The translations under genes and the position numbers were made by a program. The notes under the pieces are model-generated. The model did no database searches. It had not been told where the DNA came from and saw only the letters and a list, made by a program, of their open reading frames with translations. Shown here piece after piece: positions 46,285 to 57,219 of a stretch of 58,677 nucleotides of DNA (positions within the stretch are counted from its first letter, which is position 1; each line of letters opens with the position of its first letter). The stretch spans positions 1-58,677 of the forward strand of contig UQZM01000006.1 in NCBI GenBank assembly GCA_900545615.1, written 5' to 3'. The stretch comes from an uncultured Collinsella sp. (GTDB lineage: Bacteria; Actinomycetota; Coriobacteriia; Coriobacteriales; Coriobacteriaceae).

Positions 46285-47804
46285 TGGTCCCTCCTTCCCT
46301 GATACATCGCCGCCTCGAGCACGTGATCCTGCGTCACCCGTTCGCTTTCGGCAACATCGGCGATCGTGCGTGCGATGCGTACCAGGCGCACGATGCCGCG
46401 ACCCGTGAGATGCGTACGCTTCGACAGGCCAAGCACGCATTTCTCGGCAGCCTCATCAAGCCCAAAGGTCGAAACGACGCCGTCAATGGACCGCGACTCA
46501 TCATCCTCGGCCTCGGTGTCCGCATCGTCCATACGGGATTCACGCCAGGCGCGAAAGGCGCGCCCACGTACGACATAATCGCGCAGATCAGCCGATGACA
46601 TACCCTCAGCGCCCTCAATGATCACCTGGGGATCGGGGCGGGTCACGTCGATCATCATGTCGATACGATCGGCCAAAGGACCGCGCAACTTGCCCCGATA
46701 GCGCTCGACCATCGTCGCGGAACAGCGACACGGCACTTCACGATCACCCAAAAACCCGCAGGGGCAGGGATTGCTCGCAGCCAGCAGCTGAAAGCGCGAC
46801 GGGAACGTAAAGGCCCCGTCAACGCGAACGATCCTTACGTAACCGCGTTCGATGGGCTGACGCAGCGTCTGTAGCACGCCGGTGGGAAACTCGGCGAGCT
46901 CGTCCAAAAAGAGCACGCCGCCATGAGCTAGGCTAATTTCGCCCGGATGCACCGGACGCCCGCCGCCGATGAGTCCCGCGGTCGAAATGCTGTGATGCGG
47001 GCTGCGGAAGGGGCGATGCCCCGCAAGCAGTCCATCGATGTTCTCACCCAAGACCGAATGGATGCACAGCGCCTCTTGCTGATCCTCGAGAGAAAGCTCG
47101 GGCAGGATGCCGGTCATGCGCCGCGCAAGCATGGTCTTGCCCGAACCGGGCGAACCGATCATGAGCAAGCCGAGCTCGCCGGCGGCCGCAAGCGCCATGC
47201 CACGTTTGGCGACCTCCTGCCCCAGCACGTCGGCATAATCGAGCTCGGGCTCAAAAGTCGTCTCGAGCACTTCAGAATCCAGGTAATGCCGTGCGGCATC
47301 CCCCATGCCATGGGCAAGCTGAGATAGGTGGTCGATAAACCCGCAGTCAACGCCCGCAAGCGGGACATGCTGATCGGACCTACCGGCGATAAACGAAAGT
47401 CCCATATCGCGCGCCAACAGCTGAAACGCCACCTCGCCCTTGACGGGCAACACCGTGCCGTCCAGACCAAGCTCACCTGCAATAAGGCAGCGATCGAGGT
47501 TGTCACGGGGAATCTGCCCATCGGCCGCCAGAACCGCGATGGCAATCGGCAGGTCAAAACCGCTGCCAGTTTTACGGATATCGCCGGGTGCTAGGTTGAC
47601 GGTAATGCCAGACCGAGGGATCTCGAAGCCGGCCGAGCGCATGGCGCACCGGATACGCCCGCGCGACTCCATCACCTCCATACTCGGAATGCCGAGCATC
47701 TGGATGCCCGGAACGCCACCGGCAAGCGAGACCTCGACGGTGACGGGAATTGCCTCGACGCCGCGGATGCAGGCCGCGTGTACGGCAAACGTCTCGAACG
47801 CCAT
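46281..47804 (-). CDS. comM: Magnesium chelatase-like helicase ComM (YifB)
   Basis: ComM is a hexameric AAA+ helicase that helps branch migration of transformed DNA. The 507-residue protein has an N-terminal LonC-like domain (AFETFAVHAACIRGVEAIPV), the Walker A GSPGSGKTMLARR, Walker B VLFLDELAEF and the zinc-type CPCGFLGDREVPCRC loop. The ATG overlaps the yraN stop by one base (TGATG). The open frame upstream is overlap with yraN. Confidence 0.94.
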   Translation of the reverse strand: MAFETFAVHAACIRGVEAIPVTVEVSLAGGVPGIQMLGIPSMEVMESRGRIRCAMRSAGFEIPRSGITVNLAPGDIRKTGSGFDLPIAIAVLAADGQIPRDNLDRCLIAGELGLDGTVLPVKGEVAFQLLARDMGLSFIAGRSDQHVPLAGVDCGFIDHLSQLAHGMGDAARHYLDSEVLETTFEPELDYADVLGQEVAKRGMALAAAGELGLLMIGSPGSGKTMLARRMTGILPELSLEDQQEALCIHSVLGENIDGLLAGHRPFRSPHHSISTAGLIGGGRPVHPGEISLAHGGVLFLDELAEFPTGVLQTLRQPIERGYVRIVRVDGAFTFPSRFQLLAASNPCPCGFLGDREVPCRCSATMVERYRGKLRGPLADRIDMMIDVTRPDPQVIIEGAEGMSSADLRDYVVRGRAFRAWRESRMDDADTEAEDDESRSIDGVVSTFGLDEAAEKCVLGLSKRTHLTGRGIVRLVRIARTIADVAESERVTQDHVLEAAMYQGRRDQ

Positions 47805-48289
47805 CACGACACCTGCCAATCGAACGCATTGTACTGATGCTCGATCTCGGCGACATGCCCGCCGCGGATGGTGACGCCCACGGCATCGAAGCGAATCGAC
47901 CTGAGCGGATAGTGCTCCATGAGATAGCAACTTGCGATACGGCGATACCGACGCTGCTTTTGGGCGTCCACGGCCTCCTCGGGAAAGACCCGCGTGCTGC
48001 AATCCAGAGCGACGCGTCTCGTCTTGACCTCGGCCATCACCACGACATCGTCGAGCTCATCGAGCAGCACCAGATCGGCTTCGCCCTCAATGCAACGATA
48101 GCCCTGCTCCAACAAGGTGTATCCACGCTCGTTAAAGTAATCGATGGTGATCAGCTCGCCCAGCATGCCGAGCTCGCGGGGACTGAGCCCCTTGATAAAC
48201 TCGGGCGTCATCGCCCCGCAGTCGAGCTCGCCGGCTTCCCAGCGCTCCTTGAGTTGCTGCGTCTTGCTCTTTTTGCTTGCGGCACACAT
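47804..48289 (-). CDS. yraN: YraN family (UPF0102) nuclease-like protein
   Basis: YraN proteins are small relatives of Holliday-junction resolvases with unclear function. The 161-residue product has the restriction-endonuclease-like core with RCIEGEADLVLLDE, MAEVKTR and a following Gln/Lys segment. The first 30 residues are a basic extension. The ATG follows AAAGGAG. It is usually found between rnhB and comM, as here. Confidence 0.9.
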   Translation of the reverse strand: MCAASKKSKTQQLKERWEAGELDCGAMTPEFIKGLSPRELGMLGELITIDYFNERGYTLLEQGYRCIEGEADLVLLDELDDVVVMAEVKTRRVALDCSTRVFPEEAVDAQKQRRYRRIASCYLMEHYPLRSIRFDAVGVTIRGGHVAEIEHQYNAFDWQVS

Positions 48290-48393
48290 GGGGTCTCCTT
48301 TCCCGCACACTGCATTGCCCCGATGATGAGGGCACCTTTCATGCGGGTAAGTACCGGAAGCAAACCAAAAGCTGACCAAATGCCGACAAAAAA

Positions 48394-48429
48394 CGGGCCG
48401 TGTGCAACAATCACGTTGCACACGGCCCG
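48394..48429 (-). terminator. Rho-independent terminator after rnhB
   Basis: A 15-bp perfect stem (48394-48408 with 48415-48429) with a 6-nt loop is followed by a run of T on the minus strand, 50 bp past rnhB. Confidence 0.92.
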
Positions 48430-48478
48430 CTACCAGCAGGTTTATAAAACGCCAGAGGCCCCTGTCTCCACAATTGAC

Positions 48479-49267
48479 CTAAAAAAGGCGCTCAGTCTGC
48501 AGAAAGTTTCCGCAAAAGCTCACACGATGCAGCGGACAAAGTCCATGTTTGCGAATCGCCTCGATGTGCTCGGGGCTTGCGTAGCCCTTCGACTCGGCAA
48601 AATGATACTCGGGGTACTCGGCGTCGTACTCGACCATCATCTCGTCACGCGTGACCTTGGCCATGATGGACGCCGCGGCGATGCAGGCAATTTTGGCATC
48701 GCCCTTCACCACGTCGCGCTCGTTGGGGACGGCGCCCAAGGGGTTACCGTCCATAAGCACGCAATCGGGCTCGAGCCCCGTATCGGCCACGGCGCCCGCG
48801 ACGGCAGCGCGGATGGCGCGGGCCATGCCCATATCATCGATATCCGCAGGCGCGATATGGCAAAAACCAATCGCCGTCGCCACCTCGGCAATCTTCACTG
48901 AGAGCAACTCGCGGCGCGCCGGCGTGAGCTTTTTGGAATCGTTGATGCCCCAGACGCGCGGCTCCATAGGAAGGCAGACAGCGCATACCGTCAAAGGACC
49001 GGCCACCGATCCGCGACCCACCTCGTCGACACCAACGACCACCCCATCGCCGCCAAGCTCATGCATAAGCTCGTACATGTCATTGACGCGCTCGCGCTCG
49101 GCAAGCTCTTTGGCATGGCGTTTGAGGGCGCGTTCGCAAGCCTTGATCACCTGCTGGCGCGGATCCTCGCGATAATGCTCCACGAGGGCGGGAATCTCCT
49201 CAAACGTAGCGCTCGCCAGCTCGCCAGCAACTTGCGATGCCGAAACCGAGCTCGTCATATTGGCCAT
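48479..49267 (-). CDS. rnhB: Ribonuclease HII
   Basis: RNase HII cuts RNA in RNA-DNA hybrids and removes single ribonucleotides. The 262-residue protein has VGVDEVGRGSVAGP, the further acidic residues in MDGNPL and KGDAKIACIAAASIMAK, and the C-terminal HRVSF. A helical N-terminal region of about 75 residues precedes the catalytic domain. The ATG follows AAGGAGGG. A strong terminator ends the transcript before yraN. Confidence 0.95.
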   Translation of the reverse strand: MANMTSSVSASQVAGELASATFEEIPALVEHYREDPRQQVIKACERALKRHAKELAERERVNDMYELMHELGGDGVVVGVDEVGRGSVAGPLTVCAVCLPMEPRVWGINDSKKLTPARRELLSVKIAEVATAIGFCHIAPADIDDMGMARAIRAAVAGAVADTGLEPDCVLMDGNPLGAVPNERDVVKGDAKIACIAAASIMAKVTRDEMMVEYDAEYPEYHFAESKGYASPEHIEAIRKHGLCPLHRVSFCGNFLQTERLF

Positions 49268-49302
49268 ACCAGGCCCTCCTTGCATGCAAATCGGATAAAA
49301 AG

Positions 49303-49326
49303 AAGGGCCACCCGAAGGTGACCCTT
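49303..49326 (-). terminator. Rho-independent terminator after rplS
   Basis: A 10-bp stem with one mismatch (49303-49312 with 49317-49326) and a tetraloop is followed by CTTTTTA on the minus strand, 35 bp past rplS. Confidence 0.8.
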
Positions 49327-49360
49327 ACGTCCAAACGAGTGGACAGACGCTGCGATCTTC

Positions 49361-49702
49361 TTAGCGCTTCTCGGGGATGCGAGCAGCCTTGCCCACCTTG
49401 TCGCGGAGGTAGTACAGCTTGGCGCGACGGACGCGACCATGACGAACGACCTCGAGCTTGGCGATCTTGGGGCTGTGAAGCGGGAAGGTACGCTCAACAC
49501 CGACACCGAAGGACATCTTGCGGACGGTGAAGGTCTCGCGGGCACCGGCGCCGGCCATGCGGATGACGTCGCCCTGGAAGACCTGGATGCGCTCGCGGTC
49601 GCCTTCCTTAATGCGGTAGTGAACCTTGACGTTGTCGGCGACGCGAACCTGAGGAATGTCCTCGCGGATCTGCTGACGCTCGATTGCGCGGATGTAATCC
49701 AT
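49361..49702 (-). CDS. rplS: 50S ribosomal protein L19
   Basis: L19 lies at the interface of the two ribosomal subunits. The 113-residue protein has the family sequences VRVADNVKVHYRIKEGDRER and FTVRKMSFGVGVERTFPLHS and a basic RVRRAKLYYLRDKVGKAARI end. The ATG follows AAGGA at 7 nt. A promoter lies about 70 bp upstream. Confidence 0.97.
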   Translation of the reverse strand: MDYIRAIERQQIREDIPQVRVADNVKVHYRIKEGDRERIQVFQGDVIRMAGAGARETFTVRKMSFGVGVERTFPLHSPKIAKLEVVRHGRVRRAKLYYLRDKVGKAARIPEKR

Positions 49703-49771
49703 GTGCAATTCCTTACTCTTCTAGAGGTGCCGTACCACCTTGGCCGGCACGTAGTTGAACAAACGTATTCG

Positions 49772-49799
49772 AGTATACACGCGCGGGTTTCTGCTGCAA
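49772..49799 (-). promoter_or_regulatory. rplS promoter
   Basis: On the minus strand TTGCAG and TATACT are separated by 16 bp, with a TG just before the -10 box. Confidence 0.6.
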
Positions 49800-49845
49800 G
49801 AACAATTTTTTACGCAGACAAAAAGACAAAACCCGCACATGATAA

Positions 49846-49873
49846 CCGTCCGCCTCACGAATGAGACGGACGG
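49846..49873 (-). terminator. Hairpin after ppdK
   Basis: A 12-bp stem with one wobble or mismatch (49846-49857 with 49862-49873) and a tetraloop lies 38 bp past the ppdK stop. The T run behind it on the minus strand is weak, so its strength is uncertain. Confidence 0.6.
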
Positions 49874-49911
49874 CATGAGGGGGGCTACGTTAGGCGTCTG
49901 AACCCAAAACG

Positions 49912-52662
<2,751 letters not shown>

Positions 52663-52881
52663 GATACTTCCCCTTCCATGCACTTACGCGCACGACCGTG
52701 GTAACGAATCGACCCGCCAGATGCGGGCCGTGAGGGAACTATACGGCGGGTTTTGAGCGGGCTTAAGCAGAGGATGCGCGGTTTGGTAAACGTGCTAAAA
52801 CTGGCGGTAAACGGTAGGTAAAGGTGGTTACCTTATGAAGATACCAGTACAACGTAGTCGCAGGTCAAAATCGGTATAAAC

Positions 52882-52899
52882 TGCTAAAGCGCTTTAGCA
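52882..52899 (-). promoter_or_regulatory. Palindromic operator upstream of ppdK
   Basis: TGCTAAAGCGCTTTAGCA is an 18-bp perfect palindrome whose central 12-mer fits the TRAARCGYTTYA pattern seen twice before adhE. On the minus strand a possible promoter (TTGCTA, 16 bp, TATACC) overlaps it, which would place the operator between the -35 and -10 boxes, a position that suits repression. Confidence 0.6.
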
Positions 52900-53012
52900 A
52901 AAAGCTGTAATTATTGGAATGGAATCTCTTAAACTACGCAATAGCCAAGAAAGACAAAATCTATCAGAAGTATTTGTCCCAGGGATTTTGGTCAGAGTAG
53001 CTAATTTGGGAC

Positions 53013-53088
53013 GGGGCTATTTTAGCCACCCCGGCAGATAGCGCGAATGCTTTGGCGGAGTAACGGCCGGGGTAGCTAAAAAAGCCCC
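53013..53088. repeat. 23-bp inverted repeat at the accessory boundary
   Basis: Arms 53013-53035 and 53066-53088 are inverse copies with two mismatches, 30 bp apart. Each arm carries GGGGCT, an A/T run and CCCCGGC. It could fold as a long hairpin or be the remains of a small mobile element; no transposase is near it. Confidence 0.6.
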
Positions 53089-53294
53089 ATTACAGTTTGA
53101 GTCGTCCGAAAGGGCGGCTCCTTACTAGTTCTGGTAATACGATTGAGCCGTACCGATGGTCGCTGGCCGACCGCGACCGCGACGCGGCCTCCACCCGAGA
53201 CCCCCATCTCGACACATAGCCCGTCATCCGACGAAAGCGCGCAGGTCGTCCTGTATAGGCGCATGGTGTCCCCCTCCGCCGCAAGAGGGAAACG

Positions 53295-53330
53295 AAAAAG
53301 CCCCTCTTTGCCACTACGGACAAAAGGGGC
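53295..53330 (-). terminator. Terminator of the ABC transporter arm
   Basis: An imperfect stem of about 10 bp (53300-53310 with 53321-53330) is followed by five T residues on the minus strand. It lies about 80 bp beyond the end of the broken ABC ATPase gene. Confidence 0.65.
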
Positions 53331-53408
53331 CTCCCAGGGGAAACGTGTTACAAAGCCTTCTTTGCAGGACGATGAAGATCAGAAACCCAACGTCGTACGC
53401 GTAGGGAC

Positions 53409-54008
53409 TTACCCAACACCCACGCCATTTCGATCTTCTGGGCCTTCAACGCCACGTCCCGATAAGCATCCGGGCATCGGAATGACCTCGTCGCAAGCCG
53501 CAAGCATCTCTTCGTCATGAGTGACAACAATTACAATATGGTCTCTCTTAACCTCATGAAGCAATTAAATTAGCGCGCTCCGGCTCTTCGCATCAAGCGC
53601 TGAAGTTGACTCAAGAAACAACATGACGTCCGGCGATTTCAACATCTGCCGCACAATTGCGATGTTCTGCTTCTCCCCGCCGGACACCCCTCCTTTCTTG
53701 CTGCCAAGCATCGCTGCCGCCCCGTTCTCCGCAGCGGCAATCATTTTGTCTAACCCCAATATGGCAAGCATCCGATTCAGTTTGTCGGCCTCGAAATCAT
53801 CAGAAACCAGCGTAAGATTATCGAGGATCGTCCCCCCAACAATAGGGGGCTCTTGCTCCGTAATGCCAACTCGGCACCGCCGCAATGCGTATCGGTCGAT
53901 GCGACGCTGTGATACCCCGTTGTAGAGGACGGCCCCTTCCGTGTTATCTGGATATAGACCCAATATCACTGACAGCAGCGAGCTCTTCCCCGAGCCATTT
54001 CTTCTTGC
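53409..54008 (-). pseudogene. Remnant of a second ABC exporter ATPase
   Basis: The frame opens directly at the Walker A motif NGSGKSS with a stop codon just upstream, so the membrane domain and start are gone. The Q-loop (TEQEPPIVGGTILDNL) and signature (GGVSGGEKQ) follow, then a damaged Walker B (VMLFLESTSALD, with Asp replaced by Leu). An in-frame TAA (53565-53567) interrupts the gene, but the same frame continues with an H-loop (IVIVVTHDEEM) to 53409. This is a degraded partner of the intact ABC gene upstream. Confidence 0.85.
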
Positions 54009-54094
54009 TTACTGTTTTTCTTATATTGTAACGATTTTCGATAAGAGGAAAGATTACTCCATGACGCGCAAGTCCGAACTCTAAGCGTTTCCCA

Positions 54095-55699
54095 TCAGCA
54101 TTGCCCATTTTTCGGATCGAAATCCAAATCCAGCTTCCTATCGCATGCTGAAATCAAATCCTGATCATGGCTTACAACAAGAATTAGCTGATCGAAGGGA
54201 TTTCGATGAATATACTCCGTGAACTCCCGACGGCTTTCTTCATCTAAATCGTTCGTTGGTTCATCGAACACAAGCACTTCCGGCTGCCTGCGAAGTGCTG
54301 CGAATATCCTTAGCTTTCGATACTCTCCACCAGAAAGGTCTCTACAATTCTTGCCTTTTAACGATTCGACGGTTCGATAGAAACTCGGCACAAGCTCTCG
54401 GAGGTTTTCGCTCGATCCCCGAATCGACGTCCTCTCAAGGTAATTCTCCACCGTTTCGTTCGGAATAAAGAGCTTTTGCGGGCACACCGCAAACAGGTCC
54501 CGTCGGATCGTCTCCATATCGAGCTCTTCATATGGCACCGACCCCAAAGCCCGATGTCCCCCAGCAGAATATAGTCCAAGGAGCACCTTCAGAAACGTGC
54601 TTTTTCCGCATCCGTTCGGCCCGGTAATGGCATAGGTTTTTCCTTCCTCCACCTCCACGGAGAGGTCGCGGTATAAGTAGGGCTTTCCCGCGTATCGGTA
54701 CGCGATGTTGGACAACGATATGCTCTCCACGTGCCCAACCGTGAGGGTGCCGCGGTCCTCGGCGTCCTCCGTCAGAGCCCCCAATCGGTCGAACGAGGCC
54801 CTTGCGTCCTGATACGATTTGAAATAATTCAAAAAATACTTGAAGCATCCGAACGCCATCGAGTAATACGAGTTCACCATTGTGAACTCGCCTAAGCTCA
54901 TTCTTCCGCTCAATATTTCCATCCCGGAGATCACGAGCAATGCCCCCCGAAACACAGACGAGATCAGGCCGTCGCTTGATGTGGCCAGATTCGAGACCCT
55001 ACTTGCTTTCATGTAAATCGGGTAGTACCCCTCGAATACCCCTTTGAGCGTCCGAGCGCTCTGGTTATATGCGCCATCGCACTTAATGTCAAACAACTGC
55101 GACAGCTCGCCGCTCACGGACGCGAAAAGCTTACTCAAACCCTCCTTGTTCGCAAGCGAACTGTTGTACAACGGCTTTTTCAACGCCCTGAATAAAATGA
55201 AGTACGCAACAAGCGAACATGCACTTAACACCAGGAACACCGGATTAATCGAAAACAGGATGATGCATATCAACACAACCAGAACGATGTTAAGCCCGAT
55301 CGTCAGGAAGTTGTTCACGACAAACGATGACACCGCATTCGAATCCGCATACACCCTCTGCGTTGTATAGGATGGATCCGCCTGCTCCCCCTTTTCCAGG
55401 GGCCCCCGTTCAAACGACTCACACGTGGTCCCCATCAGTCTCGTCGTCATCTCCAAGATGACGCGCGATACGTTCACACCCATCGCATACGACATGAAGG
55501 AGGCCGATATCCCTATGCCCGCAACAAAGGCCGCAAACCACACGACGCGAGATGGATCCCTATTCGTCACGAGAAAGTCTACAAACCCACCGTTTAAGGC
55601 GGGCATAACGCACGAGAGAGCAAAATTCACCAGCATGAGAATCACGAAAAGCCGTGACCCTTTACACCGAAACAACTCGTGAACCGTCTTCTTAAACAT
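54095..55699 (-). CDS. ABC half-transporter (fused membrane and ATPase domains), likely peptide exporter
   Basis: This protein of about 534 residues has an N-terminal membrane domain with about six helices (for example LFVILMLVNFALSCVMPAL, then NNFLTIGLNIVLVVLICIIL) and a C-terminal ATPase with GPNGCGKST, a Q-loop (VCPQKLF), signature LSGGE, Walker B VLVFDEPTNDLD and H-loop VSHD. All ATPase motifs look functional. No peptidase C39 domain is present, so any leader would be cut by another protease. ATG at 55699 follows GGGAG. It probably exports the cluster product. Confidence 0.88.
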   Translation of the reverse strand: MFKKTVHELFRCKGSRLFVILMLVNFALSCVMPALNGGFVDFLVTNRDPSRVVWFAAFVAGIGISASFMSYAMGVNVSRVILEMTTRLMGTTCESFERGPLEKGEQADPSYTTQRVYADSNAVSSFVVNNFLTIGLNIVLVVLICIILFSINPVFLVLSACSLVAYFILFRALKKPLYNSSLANKEGLSKLFASVSGELSQLFDIKCDGAYNQSARTLKGVFEGYYPIYMKASRVSNLATSSDGLISSVFRGALLVISGMEILSGRMSLGEFTMVNSYYSMAFGCFKYFLNYFKSYQDARASFDRLGALTEDAEDRGTLTVGHVESISLSNIAYRYAGKPYLYRDLSVEVEEGKTYAITGPNGCGKSTFLKVLLGLYSAGGHRALGSVPYEELDMETIRRDLFAVCPQKLFIPNETVENYLERTSIRGSSENLRELVPSFYRTVESLKGKNCRDLSGGEYRKLRIFAALRRQPEVLVFDEPTNDLDEESRREFTEYIHRNPFDQLILVVSHDQDLISACDRKLDLDFDPKNGQC

Positions 55700-55795
55700 G
55701 CCAGCTCCCATCAAGCGGCCTTTTATCCAAAACTGAATTTGCTCGCCGCTTAATCGCTCCCATATATCCCTTGTTGTTAATCCTTGCTCAAGACA

Positions 55796-56149
55796 TTATC
55801 TCGGGTTGCGGTGCCCAGGATTCCATTTCACCTTTATATACATACGAATAAGCCCCCTATTTGCATAGGCAAGCGCGGCGATTATAACAGCAGCCACCAT
55901 CAGACCGAGAATAGCCCTTTTGTCCGGAAAAAGGGACGAGAGAAAAAGGCATATTGCGGAGAAAACTATAGACGCCCCCACCACTCGGTTTGCGCCTAGA
56001 GACTCGGCCGTCCGCTTTGCCTCCTCTAAACGCTCTCCCGATAGCAATGACATTCCGGCAAGCAATCCCGTGAGCTTGCCTCGATATATCATTATTCCGA
56101 ACAACAGCAGCAGGCATGACCCCACCATTGAAACCACAACGTCCGACAT
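55796..56149 (-). CDS. Small membrane protein, DUF3784-like
   Basis: This 117-residue protein (from ATG at 56149, with GGAG 8 nt upstream; the frame is open to 56194) has three hydrophobic helices: about VSMVGSCLLLLFGIMIY, VVGASIVFSAICLFLSSLF and AILGLMVAAVIIAALAYA. Between the first two lies a charged loop, GERLEEAKRTAESLGANR. The layout recalls DUF3784 membrane proteins, but I cannot confirm the family. As the first gene of the arm encoding the exporter, it may be an immunity protein or transporter helper; that is inference. Confidence 0.65.
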   Translation of the reverse strand: MSDVVVSMVGSCLLLLFGIMIYRGKLTGLLAGMSLLSGERLEEAKRTAESLGANRVVGASIVFSAICLFLSSLFPDKRAILGLMVAAVIIAALAYANRGLIRMYIKVKWNPGHRNPR

Positions 56150-56223
56150 CGCCATCACTCCAGTCCACTCCTTCAATACCAGCCCTATCGACAAACATCA
56201 AAACTTTTTTTAACCTAATATTG

Positions 56224-56280
56224 TATATCGATATAAATATATTCTTTTATATATCGTTTCGATTTGTGATATTTTATCGA
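56224..56280. promoter_or_regulatory. AT-rich divergent promoter region with palindromes
   Basis: The gap between the two arms is strongly AT-rich and contains a perfect palindrome TATATCGATATA (56224-56235), the short palindrome ATCGTTTCGAT (56253-56263) and a further ATCGA near 56276. The repeated ATCG/CGAT cores suggest sites for a regulator serving both arms. No regulator gene is in the window. Exact promoter boxes cannot be fixed. Confidence 0.5.
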
Positions 56281-56325
56281 ACGAGTTGCTATTCGAGGAA
56301 GATAGGCCACAACCAAAGGAGATCA

Positions 56326-57219
56326 ATGGAATCCGTGAATGTTTGGAGCGCGCAAATCTCATCATTGCCTGGAGTCATCCCTATCCCCCTCGACCCAAGC
56401 TACCTTCGCAGTGAACCAAATAACCGCCTGAGCGTCCTAAGCTCAGATGGGAAACAAATCTATACGATCCTCAACAGGGTCGCTAAAGAGATTCTTGACT
56501 TATGCGACGGCACCTGCGATTTGCCCAAAATACTCCGTCTGTTCCAAGAAAAATACCCAGATCAACCGCGCGAGACGCTAGCGCATGACCTGGCCCAAAC
56601 CCTGCATAGCCTGACCGTAAACTGTCTTATCGTTTGGAAGAAAGAAGGGAGATATATGAACGACCCTTTCGGCTCCGATTACCTAACATCGGTGAATCCC
56701 GACGAGCTGCTTATTCTCGCGGACGCGAGCAGGTTTGCTGAAATCGAAGAGGCGGCTGCAAAATCCCTCTCTGCAAAACAGTCCAAAAATGGCAATAGGA
56801 TCTATTTCTCTGAGTTCGACGTTGAGCCCGAATTGGAGAACTTTCTGGTTCTTCGCCAAAGGCTCTTTTCCTTTACCCATGATTATTTTCTACTCACGAG
56901 CCAGTCCGGAGAAATTAATGGATTGATAATATGCGAGCCGGCCACTAATCCCGCCGGCCGCAGCGTCATCATCAAATTTATCTCATGCAGCTCCACGCTG
57001 CTTGCCGGTGTGCTCGACCGCCTTGCGGAATACTACGGATCTTCCGCTCCCAAAGCCTACCGCGCGCTCAGAATTGACGCGCCTGATTCCACCCCAATCG
57101 CCGAACAACTTGACCATTCCGACCAGCGCCTTGGCTTTTCCTTAGTCGGCACCCTGCCCAATGAGCTCGACTCGGGCGACGTCAAGCTGTTTGTTCGCCC
57201 GCTCGATAAGAAGCAATAA
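56326..57219 (+). CDS. PqqD-like (RRE) protein with acetyltransferase-like C-terminal half
   Basis: The 297-residue protein has a PqqD-like region at about 35-105 (VLSSDGKQIYTILN, AKEILDLCDGTCDLPKIL, LAQTLHSLTVNCLIVW), the fold that binds RiPP leader peptides. The second half (about 120-297) is not PqqD; its pattern and the ending LGFSLVGTLPNEL recall a GNAT acetyltransferase, though no acetyl-CoA motif is clear. The ATG follows AAAGGAG. Its stop overlaps the radical SAM start by one base, so the two are translated together. Likely role: presenting the precursor to the radical SAM enzyme, possibly also acylating it. Confidence 0.75.
   Translation: MESVNVWSAQISSLPGVIPIPLDPSYLRSEPNNRLSVLSSDGKQIYTILNRVAKEILDLCDGTCDLPKILRLFQEKYPDQPRETLAHDLAQTLHSLTVNCLIVWKKEGRYMNDPFGSDYLTSVNPDELLILADASRFAEIEEAAAKSLSAKQSKNGNRIYFSEFDVEPELENFLVLRQRLFSFTHDYFLLTSQSGEINGLIICEPATNPAGRSVIIKFISCSSTLLAGVLDRLAEYYGSSAPKAYRALRIDAPDSTPIAEQLDHSDQRLGFSLVGTLPNELDSGDVKLFVRPLDKKQ

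Larger units (their letters stand above)
52900..53408. other. Non-coding stretch between ppdK and the RiPP cluster
   Basis: No convincing gene is seen. The stretch contains an inverted pair of GTCCCA/TGGGAC (52976-52981 with 53007-53012), a 23-bp inverted repeat (53013-53088), a 9-bp hairpin with a GAAA tetraloop (53099-53120) and the terminator of the minus-strand ABC genes. A 62-codon open frame on the minus strand (53076-53264) has no recognisable features. Base composition starts to fall in this region. Confidence 0.5.

Noticed and set aside
52900..53130. T-box or known riboswitch
   Set aside because: No T-box sequence, specifier stem or antiterminator core could be found, and no amino acid gene follows.
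53076..53264. 62-codon open frame on the minus strand
   Set aside because: No ribosome site, no recognisable motif and overlap with hairpins; treated as non-coding.
56116..56325. N-terminal extension of the PqqD-like protein
   Set aside because: The frame is open upstream, but it crosses the AT-rich promoter region; the ATG at 56326 has a strong AAAGGAG site and a family-like start.
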